A DNA stretch of 64,000 nt. Origin: CAYVBJ01 sp964415185. GTDB lineage: Bacteria > Bacteroidota > Rhodothermia > Balneolales > Balneolaceae. Numbering within the stretch: the stretch's first letter is position 1; every line of letters begins with the position of its first letter. This document shows positions 36,319 through 46,086 of the stretch, piece after piece. A model generated the notes under the pieces. The model did no database searches, was not told where the DNA came from, and was given only the letters and a program-made list of their open reading frames with translations. A program made the translations under genes and the position numbers. Location of the stretch: contig CAYPZI010000005.1 of NCBI GenBank assembly GCA_964415185.1, positions 1-64,000 on the forward strand, written 5' to 3'.

Positions 36319-36758
36319 TCTTTTAAAATTTTTTCTTTTAATAAAATTTTATTTATCAGGTGTATAATACGAATTTGTTCCGGCCAATAAATATATGATT
36401 CCGATTGTTCTGCTTCAATCCATTTAAAGCCGGAATGCTCACTATCCAGAACGGGCGTTGCATTTTTGGAAACCTGAGCTCCAAAAGCAGGGATTATGTG
36501 AACAAGGTCAGAGGCCGCTTCATAAAAATGATTGATAGTGGGCACGGTCCAGAATAGTTCCGGGGCCAGGTTTGTCTCTTCTTTAAATTCTCTCACAGCA
36601 GCTTCCCACCTTGTTTCATTGTTCTCAACTTTGCCGCCGATCATCCGCCACTGTCCTTCGTAGATTTTGCCTTCAGCACGTTTTAAGATCAGGAATAGTG
36701 GTTTTTTTTCTGGCGTCAGTTTATACGGATAAACATCAATGAGTTTTTTTAACGTCAT
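36297..36758 (-). CDS. NUDIX hydrolase
   Basis: NUDIX-fold pyrophosphohydrolase of 153 residues. The box is GGKVENNETRWEAAVREFKE followed by ETNL, matching Gx5Ex7REUxEExGU except that Asn replaces the last Gly. The start chosen is the ATG at 36758 (MTLKKLIDVYPYK), which overlaps the upstream epimerase gene by 23 nt. The substrate is unknown; nucleoside triphosphates or nucleotide sugars are both plausible given the UDP-sugar enzymes upstream. Confidence 0.87.
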   Translation of the reverse strand: MTLKKLIDVYPYKLTPEKKPLFLILKRAEGKIYEGQWRMIGGKVENNETRWEAAVREFKEETNLAPELFWTVPTINHFYEAASDLVHIIPAFGAQVSKNATPVLDSEHSGFKWIEAEQSESYIYWPEQIRIIHLINKILLKEKILKEWTLPPK

Positions 36759-37701
36759 CTTTGATCTTTGCCTGAAAGTATTCAAGGGTTTTCTTAAGCC
36801 CTTCCTTGCGGTCAATCCTTGGTTCCCAGTTCAATACCCGCCTTGCTTTACTGATATCTGGCTGGCGTACTTGGGGATCGTCTTTCGGAAGTTCCTTAAA
36901 TACAATTTCACTGTTGCTTCCAGTCAATTCAATAATCTCTTTTGCAAATTCCAGAATGGTAATCTCCTGCGGGTTGCCGATATTTACCGGCTCAACCTCG
37001 TCAGACTGTGATAAAAGATAGATCCCCTCAACCAGATCATCGACATAAGTAAATGAACGTGTTTGTGAACCGTCGCCGTAAACCGTTATATCATCACCCT
37101 TTATCGCCTGGCTCATGAATGTGGGCAACGCCCTTCCATCATCGAGCCGCATCCTGGATCCATATGTGTTGAAAATTCTTACAATCCGGGTTTCAATATC
37201 ATGATATCTGTGATAAGCCATTGTCATTGCTTCTGCAAAGCGCTTGGCTTCGTCATATACTCCCCGGAACCCGATCGGGTTTACATTTCCCCAATAATCT
37301 TCTTTCTGAGGATGAACTAGCGGATCGCCATAGACTTCACTGGTGGATGCCAGCAGAAACCGTGCATTTTTTTCTTTGGCAAGGCCCAAAGCCTTATGTG
37401 TACCGAGCGACCCTACTTTCAGAGTCTGAATCGGCATTTCAAGATAATCGATCGGCGACGCAGGGGAAGCAAAATGAAGAATCAGGTCGAGATCACCTTT
37501 TATATATATAAAATTGGTTACATCGTGTTTGATAAATTCAAAATCCGTATTACCTGCAAGATGAGCTATATTATCAAGATTCCCGGTCAGTAAATTATCC
37601 ACACAAACAACCTCCCACCCCTCGCCAAGATACCTGTCACATAAATGCGATCCTAAAAAACCTGCACCGCCCGTTATTAAAACTCTTTTTTTTCGAGTCA
37701 T
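36736..37701 (-). CDS. uxs: UDP-glucuronate decarboxylase (UDP-xylose synthase)
   Basis: Extended SDR of 321 residues predicted to convert UDP-glucuronate to UDP-xylose. The cofactor loop is GGAGFLG (11-17), followed by HFASPASPIDY, STSEVYGDP and the catalytic Tyr149-Asp-Glu-Ala-Lys153. The SPASP segment and RIFNTYGSRM, DGRALPTF are typical of UXS rather than UDP-glucose epimerase. The gene for its substrate-forming enzyme, UDP-glucose dehydrogenase, is directly upstream (18-base gap). The product would feed surface polysaccharide synthesis. Confidence 0.9.
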   Translation of the reverse strand: MTRKKRVLITGGAGFLGSHLCDRYLGEGWEVVCVDNLLTGNLDNIAHLAGNTDFEFIKHDVTNFIYIKGDLDLILHFASPASPIDYLEMPIQTLKVGSLGTHKALGLAKEKNARFLLASTSEVYGDPLVHPQKEDYWGNVNPIGFRGVYDEAKRFAEAMTMAYHRYHDIETRIVRIFNTYGSRMRLDDGRALPTFMSQAIKGDDITVYGDGSQTRSFTYVDDLVEGIYLLSQSDEVEPVNIGNPQEITILEFAKEIIELTGSNSEIVFKELPKDDPQVRQPDISKARRVLNWEPRIDRKEGLKKTLEYFQAKIKDDVKKTH

Positions 37702-37719
37702 ACCCGTAAGATTAATTTA

Positions 37720-39051
37720 TTATTTGATTACAGGCCGGCCAACCGAGTAATAGGTAAGGCCCGCTTTTTTGGCATCATTCAATTCATAGAGATTTCGTCC
37801 GTCAAAAACGAGCGGCTCATTCATCCTGTTTTTGAATGTATCGATATCGGGCCTTCTGAATTCATTCCACTCCGTACAGATCACAAGGGCATCAATATTA
37901 TCCAGAACCGAATCCCTGTCGTTAACAAATTTAATTTTTTCAAGGGTCTTTTCATCTGAAGCCGCCTTAAATGTTTCAACAGCTTCAGGATCGTAAGCTA
38001 TCATTTTTGCTCCTGCTTCGGCAAGTTTTCGGGTGATGTACAACGAGGGAGCTTCACGTACATCATCGGTTTCAGGTTTAAAGCTGAGCCCCCAGACTCC
38101 GAATGTCTTTTCTTTTATGTCGCCACCGTAGTGGTTCATGATTTTTTCAACGATTGAAACTTTCTGGCTTTCATTTACTTCCATTACCGAACCCAGAATT
38201 TTAAAATCGTACTCGTATTGGTTTGCCGTATAGTGAATTGCCTGTACATCTTTGGGAAAACAGCTTCCTCCGTAACCGATTCCGGCAAAGAGAAATCGTT
38301 TTCCGATTCTTGAATCCGTACCGATTCCCCTTCTTACATTATCAACATTTGCACCGACCCGTTCGCAAATATTCGCGATTTCGTTCATAAACGTGATTTT
38401 CGTTGCAAGCATTGCATTGGCGGCATACTTGGTGATTTCCGCACTTCGTTCATCCATCACAATAATCGGGTTGCCGCTTCTTACGAATGGTTCATACAGG
38501 GTATGCATTATACCGGCTGCGCGCTCACTTCCGGTACCGATAACTACCCTTTCTGGTTTCATAAAATCATCGACTGCCGCCCCTTCCCTCAGAAATTCAG
38601 GATTTGATACAACATCAAATTCGGAATCTGTTTCTTTCGCTATAATCTCGCGAACCTTATCAGCTGTTCCCACAGGAACGGTACTTTTATTTACAACAAC
38701 TTTATAATCTTTTAGCTTATTGAAAATCTTTCCAAGCTCTCCTGCGACTTTTTTAACGGCGGTAAGATCTGCCTGACCGTCCGCGCCGGGTGGAGTTGGC
38801 AAGCAGAGAAAAATTACATCCGCGGGTTTAACCGCACTTTCAAGTTCGGTAGTAAAAGTCATCCTTTTTTCACGAAGCGCCCTTTCAAAAACATGTTTCA
38901 ATCCGGGTTCATAAATAGGTAATTCGCCTCTTTTTAGTCGTTCCACTTTGTCGTTGTCAATATCCACACAAATCACATCATTGCCGCTGTCGGCAAAACA
39001 GGTTCCGCTAACCAGGCCTACATAGCCTGTCCCCACTACTGTTATGTCCAT
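37720..39051 (-). CDS. ugd: UDP-glucose 6-dehydrogenase
   Basis: Oxidises UDP-glucose to UDP-glucuronate with two NAD+. The N-terminal Rossmann motif is GTGYVGL (7-13), the central domain has the KYAANAMLATKITFMNEIA helix, and the catalytic Cys264 lies in GYGGSCFPKD. Length 443 residues is standard. It follows greA by 3 bases and precedes uxs, forming a two-step UDP-xylose route. Confidence 0.96.
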   Translation of the reverse strand: MDITVVGTGYVGLVSGTCFADSGNDVICVDIDNDKVERLKRGELPIYEPGLKHVFERALREKRMTFTTELESAVKPADVIFLCLPTPPGADGQADLTAVKKVAGELGKIFNKLKDYKVVVNKSTVPVGTADKVREIIAKETDSEFDVVSNPEFLREGAAVDDFMKPERVVIGTGSERAAGIMHTLYEPFVRSGNPIIVMDERSAEITKYAANAMLATKITFMNEIANICERVGANVDNVRRGIGTDSRIGKRFLFAGIGYGGSCFPKDVQAIHYTANQYEYDFKILGSVMEVNESQKVSIVEKIMNHYGGDIKEKTFGVWGLSFKPETDDVREAPSLYITRKLAEAGAKMIAYDPEAVETFKAASDEKTLEKIKFVNDRDSVLDNIDALVICTEWNEFRRPDIDTFKNRMNEPLVFDGRNLYELNDAKKAGLTYYSVGRPVIK

Positions 39052-39054
39052 AGG

Positions 39055-39525
39055 TTATCTTTCTATCTTTTTTATTTCGAGTTCAAGTTTCCCGGCCGGC
39101 ACATCTACGTTTACCACGTCTCCCACTTCCTTGCCAAGCAGTGCCCTGCCTATGGGTGAATCAACCGAAATTTTCTTTTGTTTAAAGTCGGCTTCGTCTT
39201 TCGAAACCAATGTATACTGCATCTCCTTATCGGTCTTTTTATTTAAAATCGTAATTGTCGACAAAAGATAGGCCTTCGAAGAATCGATATTTTTATCATC
39301 AATAATTTCAGATGTTGCAAGGGTGTTTTCAAGCTCTGCAATTTTCTTTTCGAGATATCCCTGCGCTTCTTTGGCCGCATCATATTCCGCATTCTCACTC
39401 AGATCACCTTTTGCCCTTGCTTCAGCAATATCTTCTGCTATCTCTTTCCTTCCGCGTGTTTTAAGGTCACGCAATTCCTCTTCCATTTTTTCATATCCTT
39501 CCCTGGATAAATAATTCTTTTTCAT
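39055..39525 (-). CDS. greA: Transcription elongation factor GreA
   Basis: Stimulates transcript cleavage by stalled RNA polymerase. The 156-residue protein has the N-terminal coiled-coil hairpin (YLSREGYEKMEEELRDL to ENTLATSEIID), with the acidic tip region AKGDLSENAEYDAA, followed by the FKBP-like domain (ISVDSPIGRALLGKEVGDVV). It heads the leftward series; ugd follows at once. Confidence 0.96.
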   Translation of the reverse strand: MKKNYLSREGYEKMEEELRDLKTRGRKEIAEDIAEARAKGDLSENAEYDAAKEAQGYLEKKIAELENTLATSEIIDDKNIDSSKAYLLSTITILNKKTDKEMQYTLVSKDEADFKQKKISVDSPIGRALLGKEVGDVVNVDVPAGKLELEIKKIER

Positions 39526-39555
39526 AGTACCTGTTTATTGTCAAATTAAAATAGA

Positions 39556-39732
39556 AAAACAGCACAGATATGTGTTTAGCGGTTCGAATCAAACAAGCTG
39601 ATCCCGACAGTTGTCGGGACTGGATCTGTCAGCGTTGTGAACCATAGGCAATTCCCTTTGACGCTGACAGGAGGTCCGGAAAAGACACCGGACGACGCTG
39701 TCAGGTTGCTGAACACAAACGGTTGCTGTTTT
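39556..39732. repeat. Palindromic, multi-hairpin intergenic element
   Basis: About 177 bases between divergent greA and the SpoU methyltransferase gene. Outer arms 39556-39578 and 39710-39732 match at 17 of 23 positions when inverted, beginning with nine perfect pairs (AAAACAGCA). Inside are three stem-loops: TCCCGAC/GTCGGGA (39602-39619), CTGTCAGCGT/ACGCTGACAG (39626-39670) and GTCCGG/CCGGAC (39674-39693). A further CTGTCAG copy follows near 39699. It could be a miniature inverted-repeat element or a structured RNA. The rest of the 376-base gap shows nothing else. Confidence 0.7.
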
Positions 39733-39901
39733 GAATATTATTTCTATTTGGTTTCAAATGTTGAAAAATAAAGCCTAATCTGCTGTTTACCAACTGAAAA
39801 ATTTCTAATATTATTATCCTGTGCAAAAACAGGCACAGTTTCATTTAAAATATGATTTAATTTTAAAACAAGTTACAGAATCCCAATTACATATCTTATC
39901 A

Positions 39902-40462
39902 ATGAGCACTTCTGAACCAGCCGGATTTAAAAAACTGACTTCAAGAGAAATACTGAAACAGAATCACAATCGTAAATCCCCCTTATCGGAATCATTCGTC
40001 GTCTGGCTTCATAATATACGCAGTGCCCATAACGTGGGTGCGGTTTTCCGGTCGGCTGACGCATTTGGAGTCCAGCGTCTCCTTCTTTCCGGTTACACCC
40101 CATCGCCTCCTGATACTTCTATTTCAAAAACGGCACTGGGGGCGGAAAAAAATGTGGCATTCAAAAAAATCGATGGAGATAATCTTCCCAAAATTATGGA
40201 AGAACTTAAAATAAACGGATACAGGATTCTCGGGCTTGAACAAACCGTACAAAGCAAAAACATCCACACATATCAATTGCAATCGAGAAAAAACTGTCTT
40301 TTGATGGGCAACGAAGTCACAGGAATAGATGAAATTCTTTTCAAATTCATTGATGATATGATTTTGATCCCTCAGTACGGGCACAAACACTCATTAAACG
40401 TATCTGTTGCAGCAGGGGTAGCACTTTATGCGTTCACAGATAAGGCAGCATCCCAGTTTTAA
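39902..40462 (+). CDS. SpoU/TrmH-family RNA 2'-O-methyltransferase
   Basis: SPOUT-class methyltransferase of 186 residues from the ATG at 39902; the frame continues upstream to a GTG at 39821, but homologous sequence begins only after it. The three motifs are NIRSAHNVGAVFRSADAFG, LMGNEVTGI and IPQYGHKHSLNVSVAAGVALY. It acts on rRNA or tRNA, most likely as a TrmH- or RlmB-like enzyme; the exact nucleotide cannot be told from sequence. Confidence 0.9.
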   Translation: MSTSEPAGFKKLTSREILKQNHNRKSPLSESFVVWLHNIRSAHNVGAVFRSADAFGVQRLLLSGYTPSPPDTSISKTALGAEKNVAFKKIDGDNLPKIMEELKINGYRILGLEQTVQSKNIHTYQLQSRKNCLLMGNEVTGIDEILFKFIDDMILIPQYGHKHSLNVSVAAGVALYAFTDKAASQF

Positions 40463-40552
40463 AAAAATGGTTCCTGATTTTTCATAAATCTGTTGGTAAT
40501 TTATACTCACTCCCGTTATTTTCGGCGATTAAAACAAACAACAAAATTTTTC

Positions 40553-42586
40553 ATGTCAAAACGCATTCTGGTTACATCCGCATTGCCTTATGCAAACGGC
40601 CCTATTCACCTGGGGCATCTTGCAGGAGCTTATCTTCCATCTGACTTGTTTACAAGGTATCAGAGGCTTAAAGGCTCCGAGGTGATACACATTTGCGGAT
40701 CCGATGAACATGGGGTGCCGATTACCATTGCTGCTGAAAAGGAAGGTGTTTCGCCAAAAGAAATCGTCGACCACTTTCATAAGATCAACAAAAAGTCATT
40801 TGCTGAGTTCGGTATTCATTTCGATTATTACGGAAGAACAAGTTCGGAAGTACACATAAAAACGTCTCAGGATTTCTTTTTAAATCTTTATGAACAAGGC
40901 ATTTTTAAAAAGAAAACCGAAGAACAGCTTTATGACAGTGAAGCCGATATGTTTCTGCCCGACCGCTATGTTAAAGGTGAATGCCCTAAATGCGGTTATG
41001 CCGAAGCATATGGCGACCAGTGTGAAAAATGCGGCAGCTCATTATCGCCGGCTGAACTAATTAACCCGGTAAGTACTATCACCGGAAACAAACCGGTTTT
41101 AAAAGAAACGACCCATTGGTATTTGCCGCTTGGTGATTTCCAGGATAAACTTGAAAAGTGGATTGATTCTAAAACGGACTGGAAGCCCAATGTTACCGGC
41201 CAGTGCAGGAGCTGGATTCAAAGCGGCTTGTCTGACCGTGCTGTTACCCGCGATTTAAAGTGGGGAGTTCCGGTACCGCTGGATAATGCCGAAGGCAAAG
41301 TTCTTTATGTCTGGTTTGACGCACCGATCGGATATATTTCTGCCACAAAGGAGTGGGCTGAAGAAAAAGGTGATCCTGAACTTTGGAAAACCTTTTGGAA
41401 GGATAAAGAAACACGCTTAATCCATTTTATCGGGAAAGATAACATTGTTTTCCACTGTATCATGTTCCCCGCGATGCTGATGCAGCATGGAGAATTCATA
41501 GTCCCTGACAATGTACCTGCCAATGAGTTTCTGAATCTTGAAGGCAGAAAACTTTCCACATCCCGCGGCTGGGCTGTCTGGCTGAATGAATACCTCGAAG
41601 AATTCAATCCAGATTTGCTTCGGTATGTTTTGGGTACAACCCTGCCTGAAACCAAGGATTCCGATTTTTCCTGGCATGATTTTCAAACCAGGGTCAATTC
41701 GGAACTTGCCGACATTTTGGGCAATTTCATTTTCAGAACCGTTTCTTTTACAACCCGCTTTTTTGATTCGGCCGTACCGGAACTGAAGTTGCCCTCTGAA
41801 CGAGATCTTAACGCACTTGATGCCATTCGGGAGTTCAAGACTAAAATTGAAACATCATATGACAGCTTCAGATTCAGGGAAGCTATTTCTGAAACCATGA
41901 ATCTTGCGAGGGCAGGAAACAAATATTTTACGGAAACGGAACCGTGGAAAACAAGAAAAGAAGATCCACAGGCTTGCGGGAATACACTTTATGTCTGTTT
42001 ACAAATAGCTGCTGCACTTTCGGTTTTATTCGACCCGGTTTTGCCGTTTTCAATGTCACGCCTGAGAAAAAATCTCGGGCTAAATGAAAAAATCGATTGG
42101 AACGATGTTAACAGCAAAATGTTGAAAAGCGGAAACCCTGTGGAACCGGGAGAGATCCTTTTTTCCAAAATCGAGGATGAAACGGTTCAGAAACAAATTG
42201 ACAAACTGGAAGAAAGCAGCAAGGCAGAGAAAGCTGAAAAACAGGAAAGTTTCCCTGAACTTTCAAACCCTATCGATTTTAAGGATTTTGCCAAGCTGGA
42301 TATACGTGCCGGCGAAATTCTTGAGGCTGAATCCGTTGAAAAATCCAAAAAACTGATCCGCATCTTGGTTGATATCGGCATTGAAAAAAGAACCATTCTT
42401 TCGGGTATTGCCGACTATTTTAATCCTGAAGATCTCCCCGGGAAAAAAGTGTGTGTTGTGGCAAACCTGAAACCTAAAAAAATGATGGGCATTGAAAGCA
42501 ATGGCATGATTTTGATGGGCGAAGAACCCGACGGTAGACTTCATTTTGTAAAATGTAACGCCAAACCAGGAAGCCCTGTAAAGTAA
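40553..42586 (+). CDS. metG: Methionyl-tRNA synthetase
   Basis: Charges tRNA-Met. The 677-residue protein has HLGH (19-22) as the HIGH motif, a zinc knuckle CPKCG...CEKCG, and KLSTS (333-337) as the KMSKS motif. The C-terminal EMAP-II-like tRNA-binding domain is visible from about DFKDFAKLDIRAGEILEAE to LHFVKCNAKPGSPVK. The ATG at 40553 is chosen because homology starts there. A GH13 gene follows after 4 bases. Confidence 0.97.
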   Translation: MSKRILVTSALPYANGPIHLGHLAGAYLPSDLFTRYQRLKGSEVIHICGSDEHGVPITIAAEKEGVSPKEIVDHFHKINKKSFAEFGIHFDYYGRTSSEVHIKTSQDFFLNLYEQGIFKKKTEEQLYDSEADMFLPDRYVKGECPKCGYAEAYGDQCEKCGSSLSPAELINPVSTITGNKPVLKETTHWYLPLGDFQDKLEKWIDSKTDWKPNVTGQCRSWIQSGLSDRAVTRDLKWGVPVPLDNAEGKVLYVWFDAPIGYISATKEWAEEKGDPELWKTFWKDKETRLIHFIGKDNIVFHCIMFPAMLMQHGEFIVPDNVPANEFLNLEGRKLSTSRGWAVWLNEYLEEFNPDLLRYVLGTTLPETKDSDFSWHDFQTRVNSELADILGNFIFRTVSFTTRFFDSAVPELKLPSERDLNALDAIREFKTKIETSYDSFRFREAISETMNLARAGNKYFTETEPWKTRKEDPQACGNTLYVCLQIAAALSVLFDPVLPFSMSRLRKNLGLNEKIDWNDVNSKMLKSGNPVEPGEILFSKIEDETVQKQIDKLEESSKAEKAEKQESFPELSNPIDFKDFAKLDIRAGEILEAESVEKSKKLIRILVDIGIEKRTILSGIADYFNPEDLPGKKVCVVANLKPKKMMGIESNGMILMGEEPDGRLHFVKCNAKPGSPVK

Positions 42587-42590
42587 ACAC

Positions 42591-44588
42591 ATGCAGAAAC
42601 CCGATAAGCATCAGCCGGGCTGTACTGTCCGAAACAATAAAACAGCCTTCACTATTTTTGTACCTTTTGCAAAAAATGTTGTCTGCAATATTTATGATTC
42701 TTACGATTCCTCATCCCCTGTGCATGTCATTGAACTAAAAAAAGATGCTGACGACTTTTGGACGGGAGATTTTGACGAAGAGTTATATGAGCATTGGTAT
42801 ACATATAAGGTTAACTTTAAAAAAGATAAGAAACCAAAAACCCCGTATGCCGGGGAAGAATTTGCCGATCCTTACAGCCGGCATGTTACTGTACGGCACA
42901 ATTACCGGCAAGATGCAAAAAGTTACATTTTTAAAGATGAGTTCGACTGGGAAGATGACCCATTCGTGGCTCCTGAAGATCCGAGAGATCTGATCATTTA
43001 TGAAACACATCTTAAAGATCTCACGGCACATCCCTCATCGGGAAGTAAAATTCAAGGCGATTTTAAAAGATTTTGTGAGCCCTCTCAAAAAGGAGGAATC
43101 AATCATTTAAAAAAACTCGGGGTCAATTGTGTAGAGTTTTTGCCCTTACAAAAATTTGCCGTAGTCGAACCGCCATTTTGTGAAGAGACCGAAGAGGGTT
43201 TTTTAAATAGCTGGAATCCCTACTCATACAATTATTGGGGATATATGACCTCTTTTTTCTTTGCACCTGAAAATATATATGCGTCCGATTCGCCTGACAA
43301 TCCTGACGCAGATGAAATCCTCGGAAAAAAACCTGATGCCGTTAACGAATTTAAACAGGTAGTTAAAGAGCTTCATAAAAACGGAATTGCCGTCATTATG
43401 GATGTTGTTTATAACCATACCTCACTTTTTGACAAAAATCCGCTTACTCATTTACTTCCCGATATTTACCTTAGACGGGATAAAAAAGGAAACCTTGTTA
43501 ACAGAAGCGGCACGGGCAATGAATTTCGCTCTGAACATGCCGTGGCAAGAAAGCTGATTACAGATTCGATTACATATTGGATGAAAGAATACCATATTGA
43601 CGGTTTTCGCTTTGATCTTGCTGCTCTGCTGGATGAAGAAACCTGGGATGAAATTCGTGAAATTGCAAGAGAGATAAATCCCAATGTTATTTTGATTGCA
43701 GAACCCTGGGGCGGCCGATATGCTCCATATCAATTTTCCGACCACGAATGGGCTTCCTGGAATGACCAGATCCGGAATGGAATAAAAGGGTCAGACCCTA
43801 TACATGATCCGGGTTTTATTTTTTCATCCTGGCAAAGAGAAACCGGCCGTTCCAAACTCGAAAATTTTTTCAGGGGAACCTTGAGGGGATTCGATAGCGG
43901 CTTGTTTAAAAACAGTTCACATAGTGTAAACTATCTTGAAAGCCACGACGGATATACACTTGGTGATTTTATCCGAATTGCATTTGAAAACTCCAAAGCG
44001 AGAGAAAAAATTGACGAAAGAAAACAACATCTGAAATTAAAACCTCAGGAGCTCAGTGCAGCAAAACTGGCCGCACTGGCTTTGATGACCTCACAAGGTA
44101 TAACCATGCTTCACACCGGGCAGGAATTCGGAAGGTCAAAAATAATCTCAAACAACCGGCTTGATGATGATTCCGGAAAAATTGACCATAACAGTTATGA
44201 AAAAAATGATGAAACCAACTGGATTAATTTTGAAGATATCAGTTTAAACGCTGAGCTCTTTCATTACTACAGAGGGCTGATAAAAATAAGGCGGCAGGCA
44301 CCCGCTTTGAGAAAATCCGATCCTGATAACATCTGTTTTGACCACTATGGAGATCCGCTTGCCGTAAGTTTTTACATATCAGGCATTAGCAGTAACGACA
44401 TATATGATTATTATGTGATTTTGAACGGCAATGCCTATGAAAATACCGGGTTTAATCTACCGGGAGGTTCCTGGGAGCTGCTGGCAAATAGTGAAATTGC
44501 ATCTCCGGCAGTAATTGATATATTGACCGGACATTTAAACCTGGCACCGCGTGCAGGCTTGCTGCTAAGAAGGCTTCGTTTTCAATAA
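42591..44588 (+). CDS. GH13 isoamylase/glycogen-debranching-type enzyme
   Basis: Alpha-glucan hydrolase, 665 residues. An N-terminal CBM48-like domain (about 5-115) precedes the TIM barrel with IYETHLKDLTAH, the NYWGYMT stretch, DVVYNHTS, nucleophile Asp342 (GFRFDLAA), acid/base Glu371 (IAEPWGG) and the stabiliser Asp453 (ESHDGY). YNYWGYMT and the DPYSRHVT region resemble pullulanase/isoamylase. No signal peptide is visible, so it should act on cytosolic glycogen or maltodextrin. It follows metG by 4 bases; no other glycogen genes are in the window. Confidence 0.9.
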   Translation: MQKPDKHQPGCTVRNNKTAFTIFVPFAKNVVCNIYDSYDSSSPVHVIELKKDADDFWTGDFDEELYEHWYTYKVNFKKDKKPKTPYAGEEFADPYSRHVTVRHNYRQDAKSYIFKDEFDWEDDPFVAPEDPRDLIIYETHLKDLTAHPSSGSKIQGDFKRFCEPSQKGGINHLKKLGVNCVEFLPLQKFAVVEPPFCEETEEGFLNSWNPYSYNYWGYMTSFFFAPENIYASDSPDNPDADEILGKKPDAVNEFKQVVKELHKNGIAVIMDVVYNHTSLFDKNPLTHLLPDIYLRRDKKGNLVNRSGTGNEFRSEHAVARKLITDSITYWMKEYHIDGFRFDLAALLDEETWDEIREIAREINPNVILIAEPWGGRYAPYQFSDHEWASWNDQIRNGIKGSDPIHDPGFIFSSWQRETGRSKLENFFRGTLRGFDSGLFKNSSHSVNYLESHDGYTLGDFIRIAFENSKAREKIDERKQHLKLKPQELSAAKLAALALMTSQGITMLHTGQEFGRSKIISNNRLDDDSGKIDHNSYEKNDETNWINFEDISLNAELFHYYRGLIKIRRQAPALRKSDPDNICFDHYGDPLAVSFYISGISSNDIYDYYVILNGNAYENTGFNLPGGSWELLANSEIASPAVIDILTGHLNLAPRAGLLLRRLRFQ

Positions 44589-44663
44589 TGATTTAATTAA
44601 TTGGTTTTTTAATTCTTCCAAAATATTTTACACCGGAAATATTAACATTTAATCCATAATAAA

Positions 44664-46013
44664 TTGGCACAACAACCTGCGAATGAAAGAGGTACCTGGA
44701 ATTCGAAATTAGGATTTATATTGGCCGCGGCCGGTTCAGCTGTTGGTCTTGGAAATATCTGGCGGTTCCCCACCGAAGCTGCCGCGAATGGCGGCGCAGC
44801 CTTTTTGTTGATCTACCTCATCTGCGTTTTTTTAATAGGTTTTCCTGTAATGCTTGCAGAGCTAAGCATCGGCAGAAGCTCTCAAAAAAATCCCGTGGGT
44901 GCATTTAAGGCACTAAGCAAAAACCGTTTTTTCCCGCTGGTTGGATTTTGGGGTGTTTTATGCGGCGCCATGGTTCTGTCCTTTTATGCAGTTGTGGCAG
45001 GATGGACATTCAGTCATGTTTTTGTTGAATTTTTTACTTTTTCGGGGATGTCTGACACAGCTGCCCTGCTTTCTGATGTAAGCAATGGATATATTAACAG
45101 CTTTTTTGCCATTATGTTTATGGGTTGTACCATCTTAATTCTAATGGGCGGCGTTAGCGATGGCATTGAAAGAGCCACAAAACTTATGATGCCGATGCTG
45201 GTTATCATTCTTTTAATAATGACCGGTTATGCTCTTTTTCAGCCGGGAGCCGGAGAAGGCCTCAGGGTTTATCTTCAGCCTGATTTTTCAAAAATAAACG
45301 GGCCACTCATATTAGCAGCCATGGGACAGGCATTCTTTTCACTCTCACTTGGAATGGGAGCACTGATTACATACGGTTCTTACCTCAGCAAAAAAGAAAA
45401 TATTCCCGAAGCTGCCGTCTATGTAACTTTTTCTGATGTAGGTATTGCTTTTCTCGCAGGCTTGCTGGTTATACCTACCATGTATATTGCACAGGCACAA
45501 GGAATGGAAATTTTTGGGACGGATGGAGAACTGCTTGCCGGAACCGCACTGATTTTTCAACTTTTGCCGGAACTCTTTTCACAAATGGGCGGATTGCTCG
45601 GGCTTGTATTTGGTGTTTCATTCTTCTTCCTGCTAAGTATTGCCGCATTAACCTCATCTATTTCACTTCTTGAAGTACCCGTTTCATATGTTATTGACGA
45701 ATTCGATGTCAGAAGAAAAAAAGCCGTACTCTCTCTTGGGGGAGGAATCCTAATAATTTCACTTATTATCTCATTTAATATTGCACTGATTGACCATATT
45801 GATTTCATATTCAGCGTAATTGGGCTGCCGCTCGGCGGTCTTTTAATCTGTATTTTTGTTGCCTATGTCTGGAAAACCGAAAATGCCATTAATGAACTAA
45901 AAGAAGGCTATGCAGCTTTTAAATCATCAATTCTAAAAAAAGTTTGGCCATTCTTTATTAAAATCGTATGTCCGATTATCATAGTTATGATATTGATATA
46001 CAGCGTAATGTGA
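44664..46013 (+). CDS. Sodium-dependent transporter (neurotransmitter:sodium symporter family)
   Basis: Inner-membrane Na+ symporter of 449 residues with about 11-12 membrane segments. The signature first helix is AAAGSAVGLGNIWRFPTEAA, which contains the sodium and substrate site, and ANGGAAFLLIYL follows. The transported substrate is probably an amino acid but is not known. The only upstream start is TTG at 44664. No partner gene is visible. Confidence 0.93.
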   Translation: MAQQPANERGTWNSKLGFILAAAGSAVGLGNIWRFPTEAAANGGAAFLLIYLICVFLIGFPVMLAELSIGRSSQKNPVGAFKALSKNRFFPLVGFWGVLCGAMVLSFYAVVAGWTFSHVFVEFFTFSGMSDTAALLSDVSNGYINSFFAIMFMGCTILILMGGVSDGIERATKLMMPMLVIILLIMTGYALFQPGAGEGLRVYLQPDFSKINGPLILAAMGQAFFSLSLGMGALITYGSYLSKKENIPEAAVYVTFSDVGIAFLAGLLVIPTMYIAQAQGMEIFGTDGELLAGTALIFQLLPELFSQMGGLLGLVFGVSFFFLLSIAALTSSISLLEVPVSYVIDEFDVRRKKAVLSLGGGILIISLIISFNIALIDHIDFIFSVIGLPLGGLLICIFVAYVWKTENAINELKEGYAAFKSSILKKVWPFFIKIVCPIIIVMILIYSVM

Positions 46014-46086
46014 TGATAAAATGCCGATTTTTTAAATTAGAAAAGAATTTAGTTATTAATTCAAATATTATATATTAAAATCACCT

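Noticed and set aside
39580..39598. GGTTCGAATC stretch resembling a tRNA T arm
   Set aside because: The flanking bases do not form a T stem, and no acceptor, D or anticodon arms can be found around it.
39821..39901. Upstream extension of the SpoU methyltransferase from a GTG
   Set aside because: The extra 27 residues are not family-like, and a good ATG follows at 39902.
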